Source: Norana najaformis
Lineage: Eukaryota > Annelida > Clitellata > Crassiclitellata > Hormogastridae
Reading direction: 5' to 3'
Assembly (NCBI GenBank): GCA_964023275.1
Contig: OZ029916.1
Span: forward strand, 48,294,362-48,358,361
DNA: 64,000 bases
A program made the translations under genes and the position numbers. The notes beneath the pieces were generated by a model. The model saw nothing but the letters and a program-made list of their open reading frames with translations. It was not told the DNA's origin and searched no databases. This document shows, in pieces, positions 10,011 to 20,870 of the stretch; the first letter of the stretch is position 1, and the number at the start of each line of letters is the position of its first letter.

Positions 10011-10174
10011 TTAATGGACTTCTTCTTCGGTGTTTGGAGACATCTTACGGGCGCTTAATAGTTTTATGCCAGTAGCGACATCTTGTGGCTGCCGGTATCT
10101 TTCGTGTGGATCTTAACGCAATAATTCTTTTCCATGCTTTTGAAGTGAGCCCGGTGTATATTCGAAATCGGTTG

Positions 10175-10400
10175 TCCAGTTGTGGCCCGTTGGTCAAATC
10201 CCCACCTGAGCAGAAATTTCTTTCCATATTTCAGCTGCACTTGCGCCCTCTATCCAATGATCACACTGACCTTAGTGGGAAGATGAGGCGGTGATGGAGA
10301 GGGTTTGTCACTCGACCTCATATGCCGAGGCTGAGAAAAAAATAGTCACCTACATTTCATCCTCATAGCATCTTCTCCTTCAGTGTTTATTGACATCTTA
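10175..10400 (+). repeat. tRNA-derived SINE, decayed head
   Basis: The head is reduced to CCCGTTGGTCAAATCCCC. The body is clear: AGCAGAAATTTCTTTCC, TTTCAGCTGCACTTGCGCCC, AAGATGAGGCGGTGATGG and GAGGCTGAGAAAAAAATAG, ending in TTTATTGACATCTTACTG. Confidence 0.8.
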
Positions 10401-10471
10401 CTGATGCCAGGATCATGCAACTCGGATTTGCCGAATAAGAAATCTCACGGAGGAACGGATCCAACGATTAC

Positions 10472-10591
10472 TAGTAGTAGTAGTTCCTCAGTTTAACGAC
10501 AGCTTATGACATCGAAGGCCGTTGCCGTCGCCCTCCTCCTTTATCCAGGCTTGGGACTGGCACTACCCCTAAACAAGGCAGTGGCGTGGTT
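10472..10591 (-). mobile_element. Short SINE with (TAG)n end
   Basis: A near-consensus copy runs from AGTAGTAGTAGTTCCTCAG to GGCAGTGGCGTGGTT. No clear target duplication was seen. Confidence 0.85.
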
Positions 10592-10619
10592 GGAGAATAA
10601 TATTAGCGCTGCTTCTAAA

Positions 10620-10656
10620 TATATAGCTTATGAGGAAATTTTTAATGATGTCCAAA
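10620..10656 (+). promoter_or_regulatory. TATA plus start box, class B
   Basis: TATATAG starts at 10620 and the box GATGTC at 10647, a spacing of 27. Upstream GCGCTGCTTC resembles the class B CAGCTGCT element. The leader CAAATGTTCTACGTC follows. Confidence 0.6.
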
Positions 10657-10958
10657 TGTTCTACGTCTTCGTGTTCTGATTAAAGAATTAGCCAATTGTT
10701 TAACGACATCTGACGGCCACCAGGACTTTGAGACGTCAAACTCGTACTACATGAAAATCTGCTCAATATATTAACATAATATGCAATTCGTAAATTCTCA
10801 ATTTTAACAGTGAAACTGGCATCTAAAATGTGCTAACTCTAACCCTTTTCCGCTTCATGGATACATGTTTATAATGACATCTTGTCGATAGCACTGGAGT
10901 TGACGCCGACTTTACCTTACCTCACAATTATACTGACTGCATGGAGAATCTTGTGATT

Positions 10959-11067
10959 AGTTCCACAGTTTAACGACAGCTTATGGCATTAAGGCCGTTG
11001 CCGTCGATCTCCTCCTTTATCCAGGCTTGGGACTGGCACTACCCCCAAACAAGGCAGTGGCGGAGTT
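10959..11067 (-). mobile_element. Short SINE with 12 bp target duplication
   Basis: The element is flanked at 10947-10958 and 11068-11079 by identical AATCTTGTGATT. It ends GGCAGTGGCGGAGTT. Confidence 0.92.
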
Positions 11068-11096
11068 AATCTTGTGATTGAACGGGATGGCCTTAA

Positions 11097-11133
11097 TATA
11101 GAATGCAGCGAAAACGTTTTAAGGGTGTTCAAA
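11097..11133 (+). promoter_or_regulatory. TATA plus start box, class A
   Basis: TATAG starts at 11097 and GGTGTT at 11124, a spacing of 27. A tRNA-SINE follows. Confidence 0.7.
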
Positions 11134-11184
11134 GACAGTGTATTATGCTTTTTCACTTGATTATATAACATGGTGGACAATAAT

Positions 11185-11440
11185 TAAGTAGTAAGCAATG
11201 TACTGTCAGTCGCGAGGTCGTTGGTTCAATCCTCGCCAGGACAGCAATTTGTTTCGAGATTTGGCTCCACATGCGCCCTCTACCCAACTCAAGTTTTATG
11301 CGTACGCCTCTGTACGCTGAGTGAGAAGAAGAGTCGGCGAAGAAAAAGGCTGGCCATCCGCCTCATCTGCCGAGGGTAAGAAAATTAAGTCACTATTACT
11401 TCATACCCATAACTGCCTTCGGCCTGTTTATGGGACTGCT
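11185..11440 (+). repeat. tRNA-derived SINE
   Basis: The head keeps TACTGTCAGTCGCGAGGTCG and the B box TTGGTTCAATCCTCGCC. The body follows with GATTTGGCTCCACATGCGCC, CTACCCAACTCA, GCCGAGGGTAAGAAAATTAAG and TTCATACCCATAACTG. Confidence 0.85.
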
Positions 11441-11680
11441 TGAAGTTTTAGGTTTTTAGCGACATGTTACGAACGCCAGGATTGTGAGCGACCATGCCTA
11501 TACATGGAAGATACTATCAAAGTAGTTCCTCAGTTTAACGACGTTGGAAAACGCTATAGCTATCGATTTGAATTTTCCATTCTTTAACGACATCTTGTGG
11601 CTGTCAGGGCCCTTGCAATCGACCTTACCTTGCCTAACACACTGACTATTTCTGTATTGCGTGAAGGTAACCCCTAACAG

Positions 11681-12287
11681 TAGTTGTTTCCAATGTTTAA
11701 CGACATCTTATGGCATCGAAGGCCGTTGACGTCGCCCTCCTCCTTTATCCTGGCTTGGGACTGGCACTACCTCCAACAAGGCAGTGGCGGAATTTTAAAT
11801 TAATTAATAGTTCCTCATTTTAACTACATCTTATGGCATCGAAGGCCGTTGACGTCGCCCTCCTCCTTTATCCTGGCTTGGGACTGGCACTACCTCCAAC
11901 AAGGCAGTGGCGGAATTTTAAATTAATTAATAGTTCCTCATTTTAACTACATCTTATGGCATCGAAGGCCGTTGACATCGCCCTCCTCCTTTATCCGGGC
12001 TTGGGACTGGCACTACCTCCAACAAGGCAGTGGCGGAATTTATAAATTAATTAATAGTTCCTCATTTTAACTACATCTTATGGCATCGAAGGCCGTTGAC
12101 GTCGCCCTCCTCCTTTATCCGGGCTTGGGACTGGCACTACCTCCAACAAGGCAGTGGCGGAATTTATAAATTAATTAATAGTTCCTCATTTTAACTACAT
12201 CTTATGGCATCGAAGGCCGTTGACGTCGCCCTCCTCCTTAATTCGGACTTGGGACAGGCACTATCCAACTAAAGGCAATAGCGGAAT
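11681..12287 (-). mobile_element. Tandem block of five short SINE copies
   Basis: Copies start near 11681, 11808, 11931, 12054 and 12179, with a period of about 123-125 bp. Copies 2-5 share the same private change (CTCATTTTAACTACATCTT), so they multiplied locally from one copy. The linker GGCGGAATTTTAAATTAATTAA repeats at each junction and looks like a shared target duplication. The last copy has a diverged far end (CAACTAAAGGCAATAGCGG). Confidence 0.92.
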
Positions 12288-12299
12288 TTTACTTGATAG

Positions 12300-12785
12300 A
12301 CTAGCTCGGTCGGTACATGTGTAAGGGGCAAAGTGACGTCAAGGGCCTTTAATGCCACAAGATGTTGTAAAAAACACTTGTGCTACTACTTATTGATGTT
12401 TCGTACTTCTTTTGTCAAATACTGAAAAGGGCAACGTACAGTCGATGTTAACGGCGCTGGTAGCCTCTAGATGTCGCTAAACCTTTTGATATTACGATTT
12501 TCTGCTTACTTTAATTGTTGCTATATATTCTTAATCTGCACAGTCGTTGGAATTTTATCAGAAGAATAAAGCCCGTAATATGCAATATGTCGTTAAACAA
12601 AGGACACTGATACTATTGTCATTAATTACACTGCAATTATAACATTAGCATAAACTTAATTTGTGTTTTAATTCTCATTTTTCATACACTATAATCCACT
12701 CTGCTCGTTTTCAATGAATTCATCGGGCGAGATCCCTCACCACCATTCCCCATTTGAATGTTGTCACCCCATTTGTGGCCCTTCA
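12300..12785 (-). repeat. Inverted segment of array sequence
   Basis: Module M and class E text occur here on the minus strand: GGGCCTTTAATGCCACAAGATG near 12342, ATGTCGCTAAACC near 12473, ATATGTCGTTAAAC near 12585, and GGGCGAGATCCCTCACCACC near 12725, which is the reverse of the class E text GGTGGTGAAGGATCTCGCCC. It marks a local inversion in an otherwise plus-oriented array. Confidence 0.7.
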
Positions 12786-13399
12786 CAAACAGTTGATGAT
12801 GTTATAACTATCCATTCTTTAACGACACATTGCGGCTGCTAGAGCCGATGAAGTGGATTGATCTCTGAATAATTCAAATTATCAACGATCCAGCGATTAG
12901 TAGTTTCCTATGTTTAACGACATCTTATTTTATCAAAGGCCTTTGACGTCGATTGGAGAAAACTTGTTCAGTTTTCTCAGTCAATTCTGGTGTTAAACTT
13001 CGATAATCGATGTCATAGGATACTCTATTCAAGTTGTCCAACTGTTCTATATCATTCTGTCTGATTTGAAGATTAGCCATTGCTTAGCGACATCTTGCGG
13101 TCACCTTTATCCTTACTTTCGTCTACGCAGTTGAATTGTTCACGTAATTGGCGATCTATTAAATCTTAATTTTCTTATATAAACGGGTGTCTAAGTTTTG
13201 CACATGAATAGGGCATAGATCTAATAATTATCTACTTAAAACGTTTGCATTGACTAACAAATTAAAGTAGACTGTTTTGATTTTATAAAAGTCAGCTGAA
13301 AAGTTTTGATTTTACATTTTTTCGTATATTTTTATTATTTTGTATCATTTCATTTGTAGGCTATATGTTATTTTCCGTAAACAGTTTTAAAATGAGAGC

Positions 13400-13800
13400 C
13401 GGCATTAATCGTAATCGTATTCATAAGCTCATGATTTCTACAGCGTCAAACGAAAGACAAGTCGCGGTAACCAACTTATTTACAGGCGCTCAGTCAAAAC
13501 ATAATCCATGGGCAGGAAGGGTTCAGTTCCAGGTCAATATCCAAGAGTCAGGCAGGTAGACAGTGAGACGGATATGGTGGATGGTGTTTCTGACTGGAGC
13601 GGAGAAAGAGAAATGAAGAGGAAGAATCAGGAGATGATTTTCAGTTTTGAATGGAAGACCTGAACAGAGACTGCAAGAGGTTATGTGTTGGTGAGTTTTG
13701 TGTGATGTGTCAGATAACTGTTGCAGTCCTGACGGGAGTTTATTCCAGATGGGTGGAAAAGTTACATCTATGAAATTCAGATTGCCATGAGACCCGACAA
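13400..13800 (-). pseudogene. CR1/L2-type LINE 3' remnant
   Basis: The minus-strand frame contains FPPIWNKLPSGLQQLSD, equivalent to the WNKLPPELRQLSG segment near the C-terminus of the copy at 44.9 kb. It ends in the same 3' text (CAGCG, then GAAATCATGAGC) with ATTACGATTA-like tail units near 13400. The upstream edge is cut by a MITE. Confidence 0.75.
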
Positions 13801-14016
13801 GTAGGGGAAAGTGGTATAAAACGGGCCCCCTGAGTCTGTCTACCAAAAATGTTTTTGTCATTCTGTTAATAAAGTTAATCGTACATATATGCTGCCTAGT
13901 AAATGCACATTGAATTACCTACATTAGCAATGTATTTGACAGAGAATATTTGCAAAACTGTCCCTTAAATCACTGGTTTTGTGTTAAGGGGCCCGTTTTA
14001 GACCACTTTCCCCTAC
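13801..14016. mobile_element. MITE with about 31 bp terminal inverted repeats
   Basis: The arms at 13801-13831 and 13986-14016 are inverted copies beginning GTAGGGGAAAGTGGT, with one mismatch and one indel. The interior has no coding capacity. TA at 13802-13803 and 14014-14015 would give a TA target duplication and an element of 210 bp, as expected for a Tc1/mariner-like MITE. The superfamily assignment is inferred. Confidence 0.8.
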
Positions 14017-14017
14017 G

Positions 14018-14370
14018 ATGGCTCAACACAGATTGAGAGAGAGTTTCCTGAAGCAATTCGATGTATGCGCTTCTCACAATCGGTGGACAGAACGAGAAAA
14101 GTTGGATTGGCTGAAATGCTCCTTGCAAGGACCAGCTAGCCAATTACTCTGGACGTTAGGGGCAGAGGATAATGAAAGCTTTGGTGGCCTGGTGAGACGC
14201 TTGAGACAGAGGTTTGGATCAGAGGGACAGGCCGAGTTGTATCGGACTCAATTACGATATCGTAGGAGAGGCCGTAGTGAGTCCCTCATCGACCTCATGG
14301 CAGACATATCGCGGCTCATTATCCTAGCTTACCCAGGACCAAGCACGACTGCGGAGAACCCCCTGATTTG
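14018..14370 (+). pseudogene. LTR-retrotransposon gag fragment
   Basis: An open frame from the ATG at 14018 encodes a Ty3/gypsy-like gag segment: FLKQFDVCASHNRWTEREK, then WLKCSLQGPASQLLWTL and LVRRLRQRFGSEGQAE, ending MADISRLIILAYPG. Family resemblance is lost after about 14360. There is no protease, reverse transcriptase or identified LTR nearby. The MITE lies directly upstream, so the true start may be further 5' or lost. Confidence 0.7.
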
Positions 14371-14419
14371 TGGCTGGAGGCACCAAGTTTCAGCTCCCCT
14401 TGGGTCGGATGCATGACAG

Positions 14420-15035
14420 GGCCCGTTGGCCAGGATGAGGCGGAAAACTTCCGCGTCCCTGTGACTTGCGGCAACCCATGGCCAGTGGGTTGGGGTACGG
14501 CTAGGGGGCGCTTAGCCCTATCCTCTGCACCTCTTTCCGGTGATCCAATGGGAGACTGGTATCGGTGGTAAGGGGAGGACATCTTTATATGACGCGTTGT
14601 GGATCTGAATTAAGCAGACAGGACACGTACACGTTTCAATATGTTCTATTGACCAAAGATCACTACTAGTAAACACTAATATCAATAAGACTACACAATA
14701 AAAGTTGGTAACACAAAGAAAACAAGCAGTTGGCCCTGTGCCAGATATCCTAGGCTTGGCTTAAGAGCGTATAACTGGTAGTGGAAAATACGAGCTATTG
14801 TAACTTCATTACAATTTCCGCTAGATATCATATGTTAATTTGAGTCTGACCTATGATTATCATATAGGAGACTAAACCCCAATTAACTTGTGTATCTGCT
14901 TACTGGCTAAGCAAAGCTTGTAGGTACCATAGTGTAATGTAAAGTGACTGCAATCAATAGTCACTAGAACCTAGAAAAGAGAGTATAAGACACGGACGGG
15001 GGTTACAAGCATTATGTATCACATAACCATGCTGA
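14420..15035. other. Stretch with no recognised feature
   Basis: GC-richer DNA to 14580 may be further retroelement sequence; it reads open for about 67 codons but has no motif I know. From 14600 to 15035 I see no repeat, RNA or coding signal. Confidence 0.35.
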
Positions 15036-15466
15036 AAAATAACAGTATAAGGAACCGTTTTAAAGGTGTCCAAATAGAAAATATGTTTTCGCATATTTTC
15101 GTTGTATTTTGTGTAGCATTATTTGGATTGGTTCTATGCAGTTTAAGAGTAGGAGCCAGAAAAACGTAGCGCTACATTAAGGCATACACAGACTGTGGGA
15201 ATTTGGAAGTGTCGATGACATATTCAGATCCACGTTAACGAAATTAACGTCTACGAAACTACGAATCTGGACATAGATACATGCACTTAGTAAGCAGTTT
15301 CCATTATTTAAGAACCTTTTATGCGGTCAAAGGCCGTTTACATCAACCTCTCTTAACAGTTTTATGATTATAACGACACCTTGTGGCTACCAGTTGCCTA
15401 TCGCATCGAACTTAGCGCAGTAGATAGTTTTTTCGAGCCAATCCATCGTGCACGAAGCTACTCTTT

Positions 15467-15505
15467 TATATATTTGCAGTGAAAGCGTTTTAAGGGTGTT
15501 TAAAA
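15467..15505 (+). promoter_or_regulatory. TATA plus start box, class A
   Basis: TATATA starts at 15467 and GGTGTT at 15495, a spacing of 28. The box is GCGTTTTAAGGGTGTTTAAA. Confidence 0.65.
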
Positions 15506-16062
15506 GCAGTCAACTTCTTGTCACGTTAGGGGCTTTAAACAGAATGTATGGATGCGGGAATTCCATGGTAGTTCTCTTGCTATTCACCAGGTGGCATTAC
15601 TGTCCGTTTTGGCGAAGTCGTTCCGTTTCACTCACTTGATGTCCGGAATGAGATCGGCAAAACATAGAAAATCGTAATCGCAGGCGAAAGGAAAAAACTT
15701 CAGCTGAATACGAAAAATATCTATGCTCGAATTTGGTGCAAGTTTTCTATTTCTTAGCATTTGTTGCAGATTTTCGGATTCTGTCTACATGGCGATGGAA
15801 TTAATCACTCCTCGTTTTAAATTGGAACACCGCTATTAATAAACTAATGGTATTGTTATATAGAGTTTTAGACAGGAAGCTGACATTAAAGAAATTATGT
15901 TTATACTAGGCTTATCCAAGACTCCACAGAGTTTGAGAATTTGGAGCTTAGGTGACCCGATGACCCCATCAAATCCGCGTACTTCAATGCGAACAAGCAA
16001 CAACGGTGGTTATCACGAGCCGCAAGAAAGTCCGACCGTCAAGATTAAGATCCCTACTACTG

Positions 16063-16180
16063 CTAGTAGTAGTTCATCAGTTTAGCGACATCGTATGGCA
16101 TCAAAGGCCATTGACGTCGCCCTCTTCCTCTATCCAGGTTTGGGACCGAGTCTACCCAGCTAAAGGCAATGGCGGAGTTT
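16063..16180 (-). mobile_element. Short SINE copy
   Basis: The copy runs from GCTAGTAGTAGTTCATCAG to CTAAAGGCAATGGCGGAGTT. It keeps the CCAGCTAAAGG variant of the far end. Confidence 0.85.
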
Positions 16181-16314
16181 ATAATGTAAAGCGGCTCAAG
16201 ACTTTTAATACAGACTTACTGTCTGACCAATGGAATCCACACTTAGGCGATGGACTTATACTGTTATAACAACTGCATTTCTTACTTACATATTTACTTA
16301 GCAGTGGTTTTCTG

Positions 16315-16415
16315 TTTAACGACGCTGTGTCACATCAACTATGATTAGTGTCCCCCTCCTTCTTTTTCCAGGCTTGGGACTGGCACCACCCGACTTGAGG
16401 CTGTGTAGGAGTTAA
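16315..16415 (-). repeat. Class E old SINE-like segment
   Basis: The plus strand reads TTTAACGACGCTGTGTCAC, GATTAGTGTCCCCCTCC, GGCTTGGGACTGGCACCACC and AGGAGTTAAG. It is the diverged relative of the short SINE carried by class E units. Confidence 0.7.
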
Positions 16416-16539
16416 GCAATATTTTAACGTAGCCATGAAGCACAGTTGATGAATATATATCTAGGATGTTTCGTATTGTAACTGTAATTGTAAAATCCTT
16501 CGTATGGTATCCCCGTGTTTAGGTTCCATTTGTTTAACG

Positions 16540-16585
16540 ACATCTTGCGGCTTCCAGAACCGTTTGCATCGACACACATAGGAGG
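16540..16585 (+). repeat. Module M, class E upstream copy
   Basis: TTTAACGACATCTTGCGGC is followed by CAGAACCGTTTGCATCGACA. It lies about 65 bp before the TATA at 16624, while a second M copy lies 50 bp after the start box, so the promoter is flanked by M on both sides. Confidence 0.7.
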
Positions 16586-16623
16586 TGATCCGAAAATATT
16601 ATCGCTTAAACGAAAATTATACT

Positions 16624-16662
16624 TATATAATATTTGTGAAAGCGAATAAAAGGTGTCTAAAT
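16624..16662 (+). promoter_or_regulatory. TATA plus start box, class E
   Basis: TATATAA starts at 16624 and GGTGTC at 16652, a spacing of 28. The context is GAAAGCGAATAAAAGGTGTC. Module M follows at 16690, and the P element interrupts the unit at 16751. Confidence 0.78.
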
Positions 16663-16750
16663 TCCTTACGTTAATCGCAGTCTAGTGTTTAACGACATCT
16701 TATGGATAGCAGAACTGTTAACCCAGATTTCAATGCAAAAGAGGGATGGC

Positions 16751-16784
16751 CAAAGATCTTAGAGTCGTAGACTAAGATATGACA
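16751..16784 (+). repeat. P element terminal inverted repeat (transposase 3' side)
   Basis: This 34 bp end is identical to the reverse complement of 20471-20504. The transposase N-terminal THAP domain is expected to bind subterminal DNA of such elements. Confidence 0.95.
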
Positions 16785-17183
16785 CTTCCTATCTCCGCTG
16801 TGTATTCGGCCTGGTGGTGGTCAAATGTACGCAAACCGTGGCGCCACGTAGTGATTGGATTGATAGCTTCTTAGCAAAGATAGACGCAGACAAATAATGT
16901 AGCCTATTGGTAAGCGCTCTCGGCCTGAAATTTGGATATACAAGTAAAGTGAATAATTTTTTATTGCAAATAAAATTCACTCACAGTTTACATAATTCAA
17001 ATATACATAATTAAGAACATTAACATTGAACTAAGTGTATGGAGCTGAGCAGTATTACACAAAGATCTTTGGTTTCACATTCATCTTCAGTAAAGAAACA
17101 ATGTCAACAATAAAGCCTCAGAAGTCTGTATCCATGACCAAACCAACAGAAGGCAGACAAATGAAAAAAATAAATTGAACTGC

Positions 17184-20100
17184 TTACTCATGCAAAATTT
17201 TCTTTGCTTTACGATTGCGCTTAAGCTTGCAGGAGTTTTGAAGTTGCTGGTTAAGAATTTTGATCTTACTGTGGATTCGAACTGTCATGTACAATTTCAT
17301 CGTGTATTTCAGCCGGGCACCACATGTTGCTGATCCACATGCAGCAATATCTAAATTCTTTTGGGCAAATAAGCATAGTCGTTTTAATATACCAGAACTA
17401 TGCTGCAATTTGTCAAATGAATTCTGAAACAGTTTTTCCAAGTCCCTGGTGAAAGCCAAAAACGCCATGGATGGGTAAACTAAACAACCAGTGTCTTTAA
17501 ATGCCTTTAGCTGTAAGAAAGGAAACTGAGGATAAGACAAGTGTACACTTGTGTACAAATCACTGCATGTTTGGCACATGCCAGATCCATCATTAAAGCC
17601 ACACTTTCTTAAGATATAGCCACTCATATATGCCAAGACATTGTCAACCTCCAGTGGCAAATCAGGAATATCTGATATATCTTGAAGGTCAAAGTCATCT
17701 TCACATGTCATTTCACAAGTGATCTCATGATCAATATGTGAAGCGGAAGCATAGTGTTCATCATCATGTAACCTGGACTTCAAAAGATTCGACAATGACG
17801 ATATATCTATAAGCACATCATCTATATCATTTTCACAGTTTCGTCCACAATTATCAACAAACAATTTGTCAACAGCGATATATCTAAAATTGGAACGAAA
17901 TTCTGTGACATCAGGATTGTCCCTGTGTCCTCCACAACCACGGATCGTTGAAAAAAAATTCTCAATGCAGTCCTGGTTTAACCGAGATGTCAACAAGAAC
18001 TTATATTTGTTCTCTGCATATAAATTTTTCCACAGTTCAATAATGGACTTTAATGTAATCTGCCAGCCTAAAATGCAAGGCATTGATCTGGCAGGTTTTA
18101 AGTCTTGCAAGTAAGCCAATATGTCTTGGAAGAACACATCATGACCGCTGCCATTAGAAACCGCATGCCCCATGGGTTGCGAACTCTTTATTGTTCGGCT
18201 ATTACAAGCGTTAAAAATCTTATCAAACTTATCAATGAATTTTGCAGTATGTTCTGCATCTCTATCCAACTTTCCAAGGTGACAAAGTGTTTGAATGCCT
18301 GCTGCCACAGAGTGACTAAGAACTTGTGCTGCAAGATTGACACGCAAGCTAGTAAATGGAGGCATATCAAGATGCTTATCCGTCAGACGAGGTGCCATTC
18401 TAATGGGCAGGTTTCTGTCAAATGCATAAAATTCTGACACATGCTTCCAACACACATTTTGCCTATTTTCTCCAGAACCCCATACAAAGTCATGTTTTTT
18501 AAAGTTGTTTCGAATGTTTTTAAGCAAATGTGGGGGATCGTAGATTACATACACTTTTTTGCAACCATTAAACAGAAATGGTTGAGAAACAGAAACGTTT
18601 TCTAATGTTTCTAAATAGCATCTGTTTGTGGGTCCCTGATCACATATAACAGCTTTAGGAAATAAATGTATTTCCTCCAACTTTGCCAGACAATCATGCA
18701 AAAGGCTGTACAAAATAGTTGGTTTGATAGACCCACTTACAAGAAAGTAAGCAAGAGGCTGCTTGAATTTCACAGAAATTCCACGCAACATAAATACAAG
18801 AACATGGTCTGCTGTATGCTGAGTAGTTCCAAACACACCAAAATCCTCAAAACCTTCTATACAATCCCGTTCCCTGTTGTATATCAATTTCTGCTTTAAT
18901 GCCATTTCATCAAAAATTAGCACACAGTCTTTAGCCTTCTCAGAGGCTTGCTGCATCTTTATTTTTAGAGTACCAAAAAATTGCTTGCTAAAGCCGGGAT
19001 AAAGGTTGCAGTTTTGGAGCGTTCGCTGCAAAGTCCTTTTGGATGGCATACAGAAAATATTTTGCAACAGCTTATAAGATTTTCTGCTTTGATAAAATAC
19101 AGACATTGCAAACATTTTTTCATTAACTGTCCAACGTCTACCTTGTTTGGAAACAAGACACATATTGATCTGTGTCTTCAGAAAAGTGACAGTAGATGGT
19201 GGAAGATAGTTGCACAGTTCTGCTATCAAACGGTCACAGGAAGCAGCTCCTTGCTTCCGTGTCAAGACACTGTTGCATTTTGATGTACTTTGATCCTTTC
19301 CTGTCTGTCTCCTCAGTCGAGTTCGTAGTCTGACAATTTCATTCTTAAGTTTCTTCTTGTCTGAACAGTTACATGACGACCCTGTGGAGCAACCTTCAGA
19401 CTGGTCATTTAGAAGTTCCAGGTTAGCAGATGATGAAATAGGCAAAACACTATTGACAGCCACAGCTGCAGAAAGAGACTCTTCCACAGCAAGAACTTCA
19501 TCGCTGTCCTTGTGTTCGTTAGGAACGTTTTTGAGCAGCTGTAATTTGCTGCTTTTCACAGAAACATTTGACTTTGGTGTATGCCTGATAATGTGTCGTC
19601 GTTTTTGTGTGATCGATGATGGCTTGTTTGGAATATCAAACAGTGTTGGAACTGCATTCCATATAAGCTTGTCATGTTTGGTGTTCATGAACTGTGAATC
19701 TTCTAAATGCCTACTGCACAGTCGGAAGGTTTTGTTCAGCACTTCAACACTTTTGCAGTCCAGGTCTGAACGCCGCGAGTTGACTCTCCACTTCTTACAC
19801 CTGTTCTCATGTAATAAAACAGTAACAGCAGATAACTATTAATTTTCTACAATAAAATGTTGCCGGGCAAGTTATAAGCAAAAGTTACATATTGATACGA
19901 CATGGAAACAATCTAGGAAATAAGTCCAGGAATAGATGCGTTCTTAGACAAGATCTGAAAGCCAGAACAGACTTTGCACAGAGAACGTTTGCCGGTCGCC
20001 AACATCTCAAGTGATATTTTCGAAACAGAAACGTTTTCCAATGTTTCCAAATAGCATTGTTTGTGGGCCTCTGATCACGTATAACAGCTTGAGGAATGAA

Positions 20101-20393
20101 AAGCGGTGATTGATAGAAGAGTGTGATGTATTCGGGATTTTCTATACCGACAGTATGGCCTCGACCCTGTCCATCTTTCAATGGATCTATCGGGTATGTA
20201 TCGGGTATGTGATGTATGTTATGTGTATCACCGACAGCAGTCATCAAACATTTAATAATATAGTTTATACGTTACTTTGTAATTACCTTTCAGCATCTTT
20301 CGGAAATCTAAATAATGAAATCTTTTGCGCATTGTACGTCGTTACGCTGCAATTAATCGCAGCACAACAGATCCCTCCTGGCTTCGAAGCCAT
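17184..20393 (-). CDS. P-type transposase with THAP domain, two exons, about 907 aa
   Basis: The gene encodes a cut-and-paste DNA transposase of the P element/THAP9 family. I place exon 1 at 20393-20287 and exon 2 at 19800-17184, with an intron of 486 bp (donor GTAATT, acceptor ACAG). The join keeps frame and completes the THAP C2CH finger: C10-x4-C15, W40, C64 and H67, then the AVPTLF motif at 85-90. A Lys/Leu-rich coiled segment (KKKLKNEIVRLRTRLRRQ) lies near 180-200. The RNase H-like catalytic core follows: IFDEMALKQ (D about 333), VICDQGPTNR (D about 423) and CIENFFSTIRG (E about 649). A Cys-rich segment near the C-terminus (KCGFNDGSGMCQTC) completes the family pattern. The length is close to vertebrate THAP9 and longer than the fly P protein. 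No stop or frameshift was found, so it may be active. The splice sites are inferred. Confidence 0.92.
19801..20286 (-). other. Transposase intron carrying foreign fragments
   Basis: The intron contains at 20020-20100 a diverged copy of its own catalytic-core coding region (equivalent to 18590-18665, with AVIRDQRPTN in place of AVICDQGPTN). At about 20150-20195 there is a reversed piece of class E array text (GGCCTCGACCCTGTCCATC, then TTCAATGGATCTATCGGG). Both are non-functional copies. Confidence 0.75.
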
Positions 20394-20470
20394 GTTTACA
20401 AACTCTATCAATCCAATCGTATGGTGGCGCCACACATCCCAAGGTAGGTGGTGTGTACATTCAGATACAT

Positions 20471-20504
20471 TGTCATATCTTAGTCTACGACTCTAAGATC
20501 TTTG
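20471..20504 (-). repeat. P element terminal inverted repeat (transposase 5' side)
   Basis: This is the inverted copy of 16751-16784. It is followed by the direct duplication GGATGGC at 20505. Confidence 0.95.
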
Positions 20505-20511
20505 GGATGGC

Positions 20512-20870
20512 TACCTGGCGAGTTTAATGTTATAGTTTCTGTGCTAATGACGTTGTGTCATAACACTGATGATTAGAGTCGCCTCTTCCTCCTACTCCTT
20601 TACCCCGGCTATGACTGGCACCAACAGAGTAAAGGCAGTGGCGAAATTTAACTTGTTATGAGTCTCAGACTAGATCGGTCCGCACATGCACATTCAAACG
20701 GGCAGCGGTGGTAAAGGATATCCCCCGATAAATTCATTGAAAATGAGCAGGGTTGATTAAAGAGTACTAAAAATGAGAATTATAACACAGTTTATGCTAC
20801 AGATATAATTCCAGTGTAACAAAGACACAATTCACGATGGTATTATTATCTTTTGTTAAACGTTTATTCT
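20512..20870 (+). repeat. Class E unit, remainder after the P insertion
   Basis: The order matches other class E units: TACCTGGCGAGTTTAATG, TAATGACGTTGTGTCATAAC, an old SINE-like segment, ATTCAAACGGGCAGCGGTGG, CCGATAAATTCATTGAAAA and AATGAGAATTATAACACAG. Confidence 0.75.

Larger units (their letters stand above)
16751..20504 (-). mobile_element. Complete P-type DNA transposon
   Basis: The ends 16751-16784 and 20471-20504 are perfect 34 bp inverted repeats starting CAAAGATCTTAGAGTCG. A subterminal block (GGCGCCAC, then GATTGGATTGATAG) is repeated inverted inside each end. The direct duplication GGATGGC flanks it at 16744-16750 and 20505-20511; P elements usually make 8 bp, so one base may have changed. 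Removing the element restores class E text (GCAAAAGAGGGATGGC joining TACCTGGCGAG). The interior carries one two-exon THAP transposase. Perfect TIRs and an open reading frame suggest a fairly recent insertion. Confidence 0.95.

Noticed and set aside
11681-12287. CRISPR-like regular repeat
   Set aside because: The period of 123-125 bp is made of whole SINE copies, there are no unique spacers, and the genome is eukaryotic.
15046-15070. TATAA at 15046 before the class B box
   Set aside because: The spacing is 19. The true TATA position near 15037 reads AAATAAC and looks decayed.
17866-19842. Plus-strand frames inside the P transposase
   Set aside because: They are antisense shadows of a strong minus-strand gene with catalytic motifs.
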